NCBI GenBank assembly: GCA_034231615.1 | Contig: CM067298.1 | Location: 1,741,834-1,805,833, forward strand | Direction of reading: 5' to 3' | DNA: 64,000 bases | DNA from: Meghimatium bilineatum | Lineage: Eukaryota; Mollusca; Gastropoda; Stylommatophora; Philomycidae | Shown: positions 48,101-54,076 of the stretch, piece by piece | Layout: every line of letters starts with the position of its first letter | Position numbering within the stretch: the first letter of the stretch is position 1 | Notes under the pieces: model-generated | The model's input: only the letters and a program-made list of their open reading frames with translations | Databases searched by the model: none | What the model was told of the DNA's origin: nothing | Made by a program: the position numbers and the translations under genes

Positions 48101-48908
48101 CTAGTAAAATTTGGTTAGATGATGGTGATGATGTTGATGGTGGGACTGCAACAAACAAGCAGAATTAACTTGTGTTTGAGATATCTGTGGTATGATTGCA
48201 AACCATTGGACATATAAAGAGACAATGGATTAGAGAGATTAATCATGGAGGGAAAATTTCTAGGAAAGCAAACAAGAGGCAGGCCGAGACTACGATGGAC
48301 ACAGGATATCAGAGACCTTCATGACACTGCAAGATGCTGGGCAACTCACACAGATCTGAGAGGCTTACAGAGTGGCATCAGGACAACATTCTGTAAAGAA
48401 CACATCACATGGATATAGATGATACCTGAGTCCTGTTACTGCTGCACAGAGTCATGAGTCCCTGAAGTTCACAAAATGTGGCGGGCTAAAAATGTGGATA
48501 TTTCAGCTTTGCTATCAACTAATAGTATTTGTTTATGCACAGAAATTGTAATCACTAAGAGAAATTCCAAACCACAGAGTATTTCCTTCAGAACATTGTT
48601 GTCTGTGTTATGCAGCTTTACTCCTACATGTTGTTCTATGATATTCTACTCCTACATGTCTATGATATTCTACTCCTACATGTCTATGATATTCTACTCC
48701 TACATGTTGGTCTATGATATGATTATGAAATTCTACTACACCTGGTGTTTCTAGTGACATATTCTGTTTGTATATCTCATCAGTCTTGAAACAAGTCAAT
48801 GCAGATATGAAGACGTACATTGATGGTCTAGTGGCTAGAGTGATGATACACTGTCCAGAGGCTCTGGCTGCAGGAGATGATCTCAAACCATTAAAAACTA
48901 GTACTTAG
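27137..48908 (+). CDS. Rab11 family-interacting protein, class I-like (C2 + IPT/TIG + Rab11-binding domain), six exons, 5' end missing
   Basis: Joined exons 27137-27172, 33886-33991, 34400-35432, 46824-47007, 47592-47648 and 48784-48908. All introns are GT-AG and all phases agree, giving 512 codons and a TAG stop. Order of domains: C2 (GRGLPVKKPG, FGAGNKKYRTSVVKE, GNPDWNEES, then EDVLGQLIIPVASL), a basic/serine-rich linker (KKLSKSLHDIFSIG), an IPT/TIG domain (about residues 215-300), a short coiled coil (ADLQAEILRLHKENE) and a final FIP Rab-binding motif (YIDGLVARVM). Known family role: class I FIPs bind membrane phospholipid through C2 and Rab11 through the C-terminal motif, acting in endosome recycling. 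The TIG domain is not part of the usual class I layout. The first coding exon (start of C2) was not found; it may lie upstream of the window or in the 1-27 kb repeats. Function is inferred from motifs only. Confidence 0.85.
27176..28530. repeat. 42-bp minisatellite, about 32 copies, in a Rab11-FIP intron
   Basis: Unit contains TCAGACTACTGCTAGTCTTG and TGACAGATGAAGCATATC. The first copy starts only 3-4 bases after the exon's splice donor. The 504-codon open frame on the minus strand is a by-product of the 42-bp period. Confidence 0.96.
28600..28712 (-). mobile_element. Possible tRNA-derived SINE fragment
   Basis: The minus strand has an A-box-like GACAGAATGGCTAGA, a TCTGGTCTCGGAACC arm and a B-box-like GGATTCAAACC. 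Layout and spacing are tRNA-like, but stems are imperfect. Confidence 0.45.
28860..29020 (+). mobile_element. LINE C-terminal tail fragment
   Basis: Reads STGRPRK*WIGYIQ, then LSKHRLSATKATHLALEQQL, a GRPR-W tail like other LINE ends here. Short and decayed. Confidence 0.5.
29021..29459. other. No gene seen; two-copy degenerate repeat at about 29320-29460
   Basis: GAGCCACATGTGTATATGA… is repeated with divergence about 80 bp on (CAGCCATCTATATGA…). Nothing else recognised. Confidence 0.4.
29460..30200 (-). other. Repeat-rich spacer with possible tRNA-like SINE remnant
   Basis: One unit of the 46/49-bp repeat of 30600-31672 lies at 29485-29535. The minus strand of 29780-29885 has GGTCGCTCAGCTCGAGAGCG, which resembles a tRNA D-arm. 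A degenerate direct repeat of about 110 bp follows at 29885-30110. Confidence 0.4.
30201..30599. other. No feature seen
   Basis: Intron of the Rab11-FIP gene; short open frames here have no recognisable product. Confidence 0.35.
30600..31672. repeat. 46/49-bp minisatellite, about 22 copies
   Basis: Unit contains TAGTCAAGGACTCTCCAACA and TGCCTGCCCAGTTATATCA. Units read CCATTAGTC (46 bp) or CCATTTTAGTC (about 49 bp). A block pattern (CTAACGCTGCC after a short unit) repeats at about 30960, 31060, 31340 and 31440. Confidence 0.94.
31720..32940 (+). mobile_element. LINE fragment (RT catalytic region to C-terminus) with internal array
   Basis: Upstream part: TDDAALVAHSASTLKSQID (the RT D-D motif region), ITKTVAMCQG. 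After the array: YGSETRTTYTKHERRLNIFH, LNIKWRDQITNMEV, RLCWLGHVRRMP and IPKQVLF. Broken by shifts and by the 38-bp array (32067-32605), whose unit is the LINE's own segment before YGSE. Confidence 0.8.
32067..32605. repeat. 38-bp minisatellite, about 14 copies, inside LINE RT
   Basis: Unit contains ACAGATCTATCAAACATGCG and TGAGTACACTATACT. In the LINE frame it gives IYQTCVLSTL, which leads directly into FYGSET of the flanking LINE. Confidence 0.95.
32941..33281. other. No feature seen
   Basis: LINE 3' flank; an A-rich stretch near 33035 may be a remnant tail. Confidence 0.35.
33282..33470. mobile_element. hAT-type miniature element (MITE), 189 bp
   Basis: Ends CAGTGTTTCCCAA and TTGGGAAACACTG form the terminal inverted repeat. 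Flanks TATTAAGA and TATGAAAG are a diverged 8-bp target duplication. The body (GGGGGGTAATTTGATTG…) matches the copy at 48981 in opposite orientation. Confidence 0.82.
33471..33885. other. Intron sequence; degenerate two-copy repeat at about 33670-33800
   Basis: GATCCCCTGCATATTCAGGA recurs as GATCTCCTGTATGTTCGAGA about 70 bp on. No other element. Confidence 0.4.
33886..33991 (+). CDS. Rab11-FIP exon (C2 core)
   Basis: Bounded by tctacag| and |gtgagt. Encodes RHKFSVVFGAGNKKYRTSVV followed by KEPAGNPDWNEESI. This is the class I FIP C2 signature (VVFG-G--KY-TSVV, then P-W-EE). Length 106 = 2 + 34 codons + 2, agreeing with both neighbours. A second AG four bases inside is possible as acceptor but breaks the phase. 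Confidence 0.85.
33995..34370. repeat. 52-bp tandem repeat, about 6 copies, in a 408-bp intron
   Basis: Unit contains GTTATGTGAGTACATGTGTG and TATGTCTATATGTTTGAG; it begins with shorter units of about 32 bp. It almost fills the intron between the exons ending at 33991 and starting at 34400, and each unit contains GTGAGT, a copy of the donor core. Confidence 0.93.
34400..35432 (+). CDS. Rab11-FIP large exon (C2 end, linker, IPT/TIG domain)
   Basis: The acceptor is gatctccag|ACGAGTG and the donor AAGAAG|gtatga; the open frame runs on only to a TGA overlapping the donor, so splicing is required. Residues 1-60 finish C2 (SDHAFFTVMEKEDVLGQ). About 90-140 is a basic linker with KKLSKSLHDIFSIGKL. 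About 170-260 is an IPT/TIG fold starting PVVTHIVPNMASINGGT, with GNNLGVGKSDIMELTLCG and GDLSIETISGGQN, very like the Sec5/EXOC2 TIG (GENLGTGPTDLIGLTICG). After it comes an in-frame 72-bp tandem duplication (35208-35279 and 35280-35351) giving two copies of RNRKNSSII…LATNVT. Confidence 0.88.
35433..35957. other. Intron sequence; two-copy repeat at 35650-35750
   Basis: TTACGGGCTGTTTCGATGTT and TTACGGGCTGTTCCGATGTT lie about 58 bp apart. Confidence 0.45.
35958..36330. repeat. 47-bp minisatellite, 8 copies
   Basis: Unit contains ATTACCAGATTGTGTCAATA and CTGCACCCATTTCCCATTAG; the ends are slightly diverged. Confidence 0.94.
36570..37318 (+). mobile_element. LINE fragment: end of RT plus RNase H and C-terminus
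   Basis: FSIINVYTLRIAQLQ and LTYVDHILLYNMGRNRRDI correspond to the RT YVDD motif (YVDH here). After one break the RNase H runs: VILSDSQSML, WIFCPGHDGVRGNERADLLA, then NVHIQRMLEMG and TLGWLLERRVEHLWECP. RT is joined almost directly to RNase H, so the middle is deleted. Confidence 0.82.
37319..37854. other. No feature recognised
   Basis: Intron sequence. 37550-37720 is GC-richer than its surroundings and may be an unclassified repeat. Confidence 0.35.
37855..38030 (-). mobile_element. SR1 short retroelement
   Basis: The plus strand reads TCTTCTTTAGCGTTCTTTCT … GATGTAGTCCAGAGAATGGA … ACACATCCG-type end (ATACATCCGTCTTT). About 175 bp and older than the 39355 copy. Confidence 0.7.
38031..38200 (-). 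mobile_element. LINE RT-end fragment
   Basis: The minus strand reads ILDYQQKMKHYIEAAEIW and FYRRMLRTPWTRQIK, the AAEMWF-RRMLR motif after the RT. Short, decayed. Confidence 0.6.
38201..38635. other. No clear feature
   Basis: Possibly the 5' flank of the LINE that starts with the endonuclease at 38640; no conserved motif read. Confidence 0.3.
38636..39163 (+). mobile_element. LINE 5' fragment: AP endonuclease domain start, with internal array
   Basis: GTWNVRAP (first endonuclease motif), then after the array KLENMKSEMKRMNVNISGLC, ETRQTGAGEIYSDEYRIIYS, NGVCIIMDKE and RLNDKTIDMNIVQV, CAPTADSTKD. Stops at 39163, where an I-like LINE has inserted. One or two breaks. Confidence 0.8.
38645..38863. 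repeat. 31-bp minisatellite, 7 copies, endonuclease-motif unit
   Basis: Unit contains TTGGAACATGGAATGTAAGA and CACCCATGCA. It is the TWNVR motif of the surrounding LINE endonuclease, multiplied. Confidence 0.94.
39164..39913 (-). mobile_element. I-like LINE 3' end (RNase H and C-terminus), 5'-truncated, with target duplication
   Basis: The minus strand reads YNYDAEIQTISVAAKKLLNS, VVFLTDARSVLQALL, MQWIPSHCGIPGNEKADQLA, LRTGHNRLRSH, then (after SR1) HILQECSEHETLRQTYW and a (GAA)n 3' tail. Flanks AGTACAAAAGAT (39152-39163) and AGTACACAAGAT (39914-39925) are the target duplication. The IPSHCGIPGNEKAD motif carries the late RNase H acidic/His residues. Confidence 0.88.
39355..39478 (+). mobile_element. 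SR1 short retroelement nested in the I-like LINE
   Basis: CAACACAACGCATTTCCATT … GGGAGTTTGAGAATGAACGC, then TGAAGAAGAG. 5'-truncated relative to the 61117 copy. It splits the LINE tail between RLRSH and the HILQ motif. Confidence 0.78.
39926..40905. repeat. 48-bp minisatellite, about 20 copies, built on a LINE-LINE junction
   Basis: Unit contains CAACTGCAGACAGTACACAA and GTCATGTGACATATTATCTC. One half equals the plus-strand endonuclease end (APTADSTxD at 39140). The other half, reversed, reads WREYVT-stop, the terminus of RTE-like LINEs here. Open frames of over 300 codons on both strands are by-products of the period. Confidence 0.96.
40927..42647 (-). mobile_element. I-like LINE 3' end, mostly expanded into a 33-bp array
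   Basis: The minus strand reads ADLLARKGGSLEQTESDN, MIKAKYKKKWKQKMYPTAEP, FRLQTSHNRLRSHMFQFRKL, CNCGLSPETAEHILHACQLY and ends FIEAIGAVT. Flanks CAATGAACTCCCT at 40914-40926 and 42648-42660 are a perfect 13-bp target duplication. The 3' tail is GAAGAAGA. Confidence 0.88.
40950..42232. repeat. 33-bp minisatellite, about 39 copies, I-LINE C-terminal unit
   Basis: Unit contains TCAGTCAGATATCAGGTTAC and AGCACCAATAGCT. Reversed it encodes EAIGAVT-stop, the end of the enclosing LINE protein. Variation is mainly GCGCC/GCACC plus an occasional TTCATTCAG. Fused open frames (784 and 471 codons) are artefacts. Confidence 0.96.
42724..45896 (-). mobile_element. I-like LINE (end of endonuclease, RT, RNase H, C-terminus), 3.17 kb, 5'-truncated
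   Basis: Order on the minus strand: endonuclease end (LGGSDHVPVILQI), linker (NFKKANWTLFSKQTDQL), RT finger (KLKTKKAPGKDGITNDMI), RT palm (FMDLRKAFDKVW, QQGVPQGGVISPTLFLVFIN, ALHADDFAAW), thumb (VRPVVEYGMTAW), RNase H (VYTDGLAEGAV, LQWIPSHCGIMGNEKADALS) and tail (FRLRTGHCRLLGHLYRL, HTPEHILQDCPTY). About five frame breaks. The 11-bp target duplication ATGTTATATTT lies at 42713-42723 and 45897-45907. The 3' end is GAAGAAGAAG. RT with HADD plus RNase H fits the I/Nimb group; the exact clade is not settled. Confidence 0.9.
46246..46823. other. Intron sequence with CT-rich 55-58-bp repeat and a 15-bp TTTAGGG-like repeat
   Basis: At 46480-46620 three copies of ATAATCTACTTATTTCATAC with C-runs. At 46708-46780 about five copies of TTTGTTTAGGGTA. 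The last bases form the acceptor for the 46824 exon. Confidence 0.6.
46824..47007 (+). CDS. Rab11-FIP exon (serine-rich, before coiled coil)
   Basis: Acceptor ttgaacag|GATAAC, donor AAGAAAA|gtcagt. Phase 0 in, phase 1 out. Encodes DNKQMRRFSSATLPAVF, then HQQHYIKHARRASESVLIAS and KQVEQKK. RRFSS and ARRAS look like basophilic kinase sites, but that is only a motif reading. It is not recognised on its own; phase continuity and position assign it. Confidence 0.72.
47008..47591. other. Intron sequence with degenerate TTTCTGATGTCATTTCTCAT repeats
   Basis: Four to five imperfect units of about 35 bp lie at 47050-47205. A two-copy TTGTTGCCCCATTA repeat lies at 47462-47525. Confidence 0.55.
47592..47648 (+). 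CDS. Rab11-FIP exon (coiled coil)
   Basis: 57 nt between atttcag| and |gtgatt. Encodes SEKADLQAEILRLHKENE with hydrophobic a/d positions, the coiled coil that precedes the Rab-binding motif in FIPs. Phase 1 in and out. Confidence 0.75.
47775..48090 (+). mobile_element. LINE RNase H C-terminal fragment
   Basis: Reads LMAGNAAVDGTLVETERVNF, VRAVINLLQSEV, NVHIQRMTEMGMACGEGRKC, FSGKNQRWHN and LIDSGAELWEC, aligned to the 36570 copy (AAIDGTLL… NVHIQRMLEMG … LWECP). A second partial AGNAAVDG start shows a short duplication at its left end. Confidence 0.78.
48225..48420 (+). mobile_element. LINE C-terminal tail fragment
   Basis: Reads RLIMEGKFLGKQTRGRPRLR, WTQDIRDLHDTARCWA, TDLRGLQSGIRTTFCKEH. GRPR-RW followed by F-KE-I at the end is the RTE-like tail. 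Confidence 0.65.
48630..48715. repeat. 24-bp tandem repeat, about 4 copies
   Basis: Repeated ATGTCTATGATATTCTACTC in the last intron of the Rab11-FIP gene. Confidence 0.88.
48784..48908 (+). CDS. Rab11-FIP last exon (FIP Rab11-binding domain and stop)
   Basis: Acceptor tatctcatcag|TCTTGAAAC. Encodes VLKQVNADMKTYIDGLVARV, then MIHCPEALAAGDD, ending LKTST and TAG. YID-L--RVM--P--L is the family's Rab11-binding signature, known to pair as a parallel coiled coil with two Rab11 molecules. The end of this exon is partly repeated downstream (48945-49253). Confidence 0.88.
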
Positions 48909-48944
48909 TAAATGTGTTTAGTTAGAATCATGATACGCCGTCCA

Positions 48945-49253
48945 GATGCTACAGGGCGTCCAGATGTACACTGTCTAGAGCAATGTTTCCCAACATTTTT
49001 TCTTACCATGTCCCACCTAAGTCTTTCTAAAATTCTGATCCCCCCCCCCCAATATAACATATACATATTTCTTTATATTAAAAAAATTGCATTTTTCTCT
49101 AAAATTTAAAAAATAATTGCCCCCCCCCTGAATAATCAAATTGTCCCTTCCCTCCCCCCCCCAGCATGTGGGTCGTGGACCCCACGTTGGGAAACACTGG
49201 TCTAGAGACCACAGAAGAGGATCTCAAACTATTCAGAACTAATACTTAGTAAT
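48945..49253 (+). repeat. Partial tandem duplication of the last Rab11-FIP exon end, split by the MITE
   Basis: ATACACTGTCCAGAGGCT … GATGATCTCAAACCATTA … ACTAGTACTTAGTA of the exon recurs as TACACTGTCTAGAG [MITE] … GAGGATCTCAAACTATTC … ACTAATACTTAGTA. Confidence 0.7.
48981..49199. mobile_element. hAT-type MITE, 219 bp, with perfect 8-bp target duplication
   Basis: Ends CAATGTTTCCCAAC and GTTGGGAAACACTG; flanks GTCTAGAG at 48973-48980 and 49200-49207. The interior is C-run rich. Second copy of the 33282 family, inserted just after the Rab11-FIP stop codon within the likely 3' untranslated region. Confidence 0.9.
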
Positions 49254-49345
49254 AGGGTGCTTTAGTAAAGTTAACCCATGTAGAGAACAATAGTAGCTTC
49301 AGGGGAACAGTTTCAGAGTGAAATGTTTGTACATTGTATAACAAT

Positions 49346-49486
49346 TTTTCTGTGTATCTTAGAATCATTATCATTACATTTCAGGCCAGTTATTTTCTGT
49401 GTATCGTAGAATCGTTATCATTACACTTCAGGCCAGTTATTTTCTGTGTATCGTAGAATCGTTATCATTACACTTCAGGCCAGTTG
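49346..49486. repeat. 47-bp tandem repeat, 3 copies
   Basis: Repeated TTTTCTGTGTATCGTAGAAT with ATTACACTTCAGGCCAGTT. Confidence 0.9.
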
Positions 49487-49650
49487 TTTGTGCTCTCACA
49501 TATTTTGCCTTACACAGGATGATCTCACCAGAATATAAACTATGTGCAGTTCTAACAACTGCAGCACTGCTGAATGTCTTCAGTTTATCTGAGATGGCGG
49601 TTGTACTTTAATCTTCAAGGAATTTGTTTTCATCCCCATGTATTATGAGC

Positions 49651-49915
49651 AAAGGAGGCCGCATAGCGCAATGGTTAGCGCACTGGCTTCGCATGTGAGT
49701 AATCCTGGGTTCATTCCACAGTTGAGGCGAAAATGTTTTTTCAGATCGCAACGGTTCCCGGGTCGACCCAGCTTTAAATGTGTACCGGAATAATCCAGGA
49801 AGTAAAGCCTGCGAGAAAGAGGAGATGGCTACTGCCCTCACTTGCAGAGCCACTGAAATGTGAGATCACTAAAATCTCACACCCCTACGGCATTAATAAA
49901 TGCTATGTGTAACTT
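49651..49915 (+). mobile_element. tRNA-derived SINE
   Basis: Pol III A box TAGCGCAATGG (49664-49674) and B box GGGTTCATTCC (49707-49717) at tRNA spacing, followed by a non-tRNA body ending CGGCATTAATAAATGCTATG, a short hairpin-like end. It is not a functional tRNA because the acceptor stem does not close. Confidence 0.78.
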
Positions 49916-50409
49916 TACTTATTATGAGCAATAGAGCTGTTATATCCTTCTGTACAATGTTTTTTTTGGAAGGGTGGGGTCCCCAGAACTTTGTTTCATC
50001 TCTTACACGTTTGATGTGATCTCCATGGAAACAGTGCTGAAGTCAATTTGCCTGTGTTCACTGGGTTCAAATCCAATCTGTGAAGCCTTGTTTACAAGTG
50101 CATTTTTTCTGAGAGTGAAGAGAATTATCACTTGAATCTATCAGAGTTTGTGTGCTATGAGTGGCAATCTCAGCAGGCTACATGTTGAGAGAGCCTGCAT
50201 ACATTCTGGGAAACCTGAGTACAATGGATTCAATTTGTTGCCTTACATTTATTTCGTATTCAGAAAACCCAACTTTAAGTTGAATGTAAGAATTGATAGA
50301 AGACTCCTAACCTTGAATAGTATGTAGGACTATATCAATATTGTACGCAGATTAGGCGAATAGGCACTTTCCGTCATTCCAGATTTTAGTATCGTTGTGC
50401 TATAAGCAG
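49916..50409. other. No gene seen
   Basis: A second B-box-like GGTTCAAATCC occurs at about 50064 without a convincing A box. Confidence 0.35.
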
Positions 50410-51430
50410 TATAAACTATGATCCATGGCAATGATGGACGTGACTCACAAGACCAATCTGAGCCACAAAGTTTCTTCCACAGTATGTACATGGAATCACA
50501 GGCCCACGTGTACCATTGTGTGCTGTTGTGTGTCTTTGATAGATGTGCAACCCTGAACGATCTGCTATCACTTCCTCTTTTGTCTTTATGCTATTCCAGA
50601 TCTTTCTCCTCCATGCAAGACAATCCAACCCATTCCCATGATTCTGTATCATGCATATTGCCATATCACATGTTGTTGTACTGAAGTAGAGGTTGACCCT
50701 GAGATATTTTCTCAGCTCATAGTGTGTCCCAGCCATCCTCCATCCTCCTAGTGTGTCCCTGCCATCCTCCATCCTCCTAGTGTGTCCCAGCCATCTTCCA
50801 TCCTCCTAGTGTGTCCCAGCCATCTTCCATCCTCCTAGTGTGTCCCAGCCATCTTCCATCCTTCTAGTGTGTCCCAGCCATCTGAGTCTGCGCAGACTGA
50901 GTAAAGAAAGTAGTGTTGTATTGCCTGTTCTTTCCAATAGATCAGTGTTAGTAACTTTGTCTTTCCATCTAACTCCAAGAATTTTTTGCATGAGTCGCAT
51001 ATGAAAGCTATTTAGTCATCTCTCCTGGTGCATTTAAGTTGCCCATGTTTCACTGCCGTAGAGGAGGATGCAGTGTACAAAAACCTTGTAAACTAGGAAC
51101 TTAGTTTTTATAGTAAATTTTGTTTGCTCAGACCCTTTATGTTAGTCTGTTGTAGATGACTTGCCAATCCTGAAGCTTATTTCTTGAAGCAGGGATCAAT
51201 TATTGTTGCCTGAGAATCCTAGTACGTATAAACCTAGTGGTCAACTACCATTTACTCATCACCATCAACAACAATGTGTGGCTGCTTCATGGCAGCCTGC
51301 ATTATAATTTGTGTCTTGTTTATGCTGATCCTTAGTCCAAAGCCACTTCAATGCATCAGAAAAGGCATCTAGTAAGTTTTGCAGTTCCTCCTCTGAGTAT
51401 GTGGTAATTTCTGTACCGGGATTAGTCATT
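50410..51430 (-). mobile_element. LINE fragment (RT end to C-terminal zinc motif) with internal array
   Basis: Minus strand: FGLRISINKTQIIMQAA (RT, shifted), RLMQKILGVRWKDKVTNTDL, LRRLRWLGHTRRMEDG, then after the array GLHIYQRHTTAHNG and CTYCGRNFVAQIGLVSHVHH, a C2H2-type end. Several frameshifts. Confidence 0.75.
50725..50885. repeat. 29-bp tandem repeat, about 6 copies, LINE-derived unit
   Basis: Unit contains AGTGTGTCCCAGCCATCTTC and CATCCTCCT. Reversed it reads RRMEDGWDTLGG, continuing the enclosing LINE's GHTRRMEDG motif. Confidence 0.92.
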
Positions 51431-51504
51431 ACCATTTATCACTCCATTATTATTATACATGTATTGGTCATTACTATATACAGCCATAACTATAGAATTA
51501 TTCA

Positions 51505-52045
51505 AGGCTAACTGTGATTTGGAAAAGCAACATCAGTGTTGGAGTGAAAATCAAACTGTATAGGTCGCTGGTGCTTTCTGTTGTGTTGTATGGTTGTGAG
51601 AGTTGGACACTCACTGCGGACATGGAGAGAAGATTACAGGCTTTCGAGTATAAATGCTACAGAAGATTTCTACGAATTTCCTATAGGGAACATAAGACCA
51701 ATGTGTACGTAAGAAATAAAGTAGAGATGTGTGCAGGTGTCCAGGAGCCATTGCTTTCAATAGTGAAACGACGAAAACTAGCATGGTTCGGACATGTATG
51801 CAGGCACGATTATTTGTCAAAAACAATACTGCAGGGAACTGTCGAGGGTGGAAGAAGCAGAGGGGGACAAAAAATAAAGACATGGACAGACAACATCAAG
51901 AAATGGACAGGGCAAGATATTTCCACACTCATCCGCATCGCTGAGAATAGAATTCGCTGGAGGACTCTGTGTGCTGAAGCATCCAATGTGGTACCCCTAC
52001 GACCCTGAAGGGTTATGGGTTTATTGATTGATTGATAGAATTATT
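51505..52045 (+). mobile_element. LINE fragment (RT end and C-terminus), one open frame of 164 codons
   Basis: Reads IKLYRSLVLSVVLYGCESWT, ERRLQAFEYKCYRRFLRISY, KLAWFGHVCRHDYLSKTILQ, KTWTDNIKKWTGQDISTLIR. The 3' end has a (TTGA)n tail at about 52020-52036. Unbroken over its length, so it is younger than the 12760 copy of the same family. Confidence 0.82.
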
Positions 52046-52064
52046 ATATGAATGTATATTGTGT

Positions 52065-53335
52065 CAGCAGACAGCTATGCAATAACTAACAACACACTCA
52101 TGCAGCTATAACAGCTATGCAATATCTCACAACACACTCATGCAGCTATAACAGCTATGCAATATCTCACAACACACTCATGCAGCTATGCAATATCTCA
52201 CAACACACTCATGCAGCTATAACAGCTATGCAATATCTCACAACACACTCATGCAGCTATGCAATATCTCACAACACACTCATGCAGCTATAACAGCTAT
52301 GCAATATCTCACAACACACTCATGCAGCTATAACAGCTATGCAATATCTCACAACACACTCATGCAGCTATGAAATATCTCACAACACACTCATGCAGCT
52401 ATAACAGCTATGCAATAACTCACAACACACTCATGCAGCTATGCAATATCTCACAACACACTCATGCAGCTATAACAGCTATGCAATATCTCACAACACA
52501 CTCATGCAGCTATAACAGCTATGCAATATCTCACAACACACTCATGCAGCTATAACAGCTATGCAATATCTCACAACACACTCATGCAGCTATAACAGCT
52601 ATGCAATATCTCACAACACACTCATGCAGCTATGCAATATCTCACAACACACTCATGCAGCTATAACAGCTATGCAATAACTCACAACACACTCATGCAG
52701 CTATGCAATATCTCACAACACACTCATGCAGCTATAACAGCTATGCAATATCTCACAACACACTCATGCAGCTATAACAGCTATGCAATATCTCACAACA
52801 CACTCATGCAGCTATAACAGCTATGCAATATCTCACAACACACTCATGCAGCTATAACAGCTATGCAATATCTCACAACACACTCAGGCAGCTATAACAG
52901 CTATGCAATATCTCACAACACACTCATGCAGCTATGCAATATCTCACAACACACTCATGCAGCTATAACAGCTATGCAATATCTCACAACACACTCATGC
53001 AGCTATAACAGCTATGCAATATCTCACAACACACTCATGCAGCTATAACAGCTATGCAATATCTCACAACACACTCATGCAGCCATAACAGCTATGCAAT
53101 ATCTCACAACACACTCATGCAGCTATGCAATATCTCACAACACACTCATGCAGCTATAACAGCTATGCAATAACTCACAACACACTCATGCAGCTATGCA
53201 ATATCTCACAACACACTCATGCAGCTATGCAATATCTCACAACACACTCATGCAGCTATGCAATATCTCACAACACACTCATGCAGCTATAACAGCTATG
53301 CAATATCTCACAACACACTCAGGCAGCTATAGCAG
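52065..53335. repeat. 40/31-bp minisatellite, about 33 copies with ordered short units
   Basis: Unit contains AACACACTCATGCAGCTATA and CAGCTATGCAATATCTCAC. Short units lack about nine bases (ATGCAGCTATGCAATATC). The order of long, short and CAATAACTC units repeats in blocks, giving near-identical 61-codon frames at 52188, 52370, 52632 and 52863. Confidence 0.95.
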
Positions 53336-53664
53336 CATTACAATAATTTCTCGATCATACAAGGTGTGTTCAAATGAAACCCGTCCAAGTGGGTTTATTA
53401 CAAGATTATTCTGTGTACCGTAGTTCACATGTGAGGTTATTTTTTGCTAGTAATCATGGAGCTAATATTGGGACTGTACTGGTTGATCTATCCGATACAG
53501 ATTCTGTTATTTTGTTGTTCGTCAATCTGAGACATACTCATCTTTCAGTCCAGAGATATCTGAGGCTGAAATTATAATTGTCAATTTGTTTGAGGATCTT
53601 AGGCAAAGACTATGCTTACCGGCAACTTTTACCGGGTACCTTTTATGTAACAAATCATCCTCTA
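53336..53664. other. No gene seen; mariner-like phrase at 53362-53385
   Basis: AAGGTGTGTTCAAATGAAAC resembles ends of some mariner-type elements, but no partner end was found. Confidence 0.3.
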
Positions 53665-53795
53665 GTTTGAAAGATGTCAGGTTGATATAATCATGCTATA
53701 TTTGTTGACAGATCTGAGGTTGATATAATTGTGCTATATTTGTTGACAGATCTGAGGCTGATATAATCATGCTATATTTGTTGACAGATCTGAGA
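53665..53795. repeat. 38-bp tandem repeat, 3 copies
   Basis: Repeated GCTATATTTGTTGACAGATC followed by TGAGGTTGATATAAT. Confidence 0.88.
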
Positions 53796-53849
53796 TTGTT
53801 TATATGCTTTCAGATATTTAAGTTATAATTTGTCAGCATCCTGACATGC

Positions 53850-54076
53850 TTTTTGTTTCTGAATTGATGTACTTATGTTGTTGACTGAATTGATGTACTG
53901 ATGTTAATTGACTGAATTGATGTACTTATGTTAATTAACTTAATTTATGTTAATTGACTAAATTGATGTACTGATGTTAATTGACTGAATTGATGTACTG
54001 ATGTTAATTGACTGAAATGATGTACTGATGTTAATTGACTCAATTGATGTAGTGATGTTAATTGACTGAAGTGATG
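53850..54076. repeat. 27-bp minisatellite, left part of a split array, about 8 copies
   Basis: Unit contains GAATTGATGTACTGATGTTA followed by ATTGACT. The same unit resumes at 58809 on the other side of the LINE. Confidence 0.92.

Noticed and set aside
49664-49717. Functional tRNA gene
   Set aside because: A and B boxes are good, but the acceptor stem does not pair and a SINE body follows.
50060-50075. Second tRNA-like SINE
   Set aside because: Only a B-box-like GGTTCAAATCC; no A box or body shared with the other SINEs.
53362-53385. mariner-type terminal repeat
   Set aside because: Only one short end-like phrase; no inverted partner or transposase nearby.
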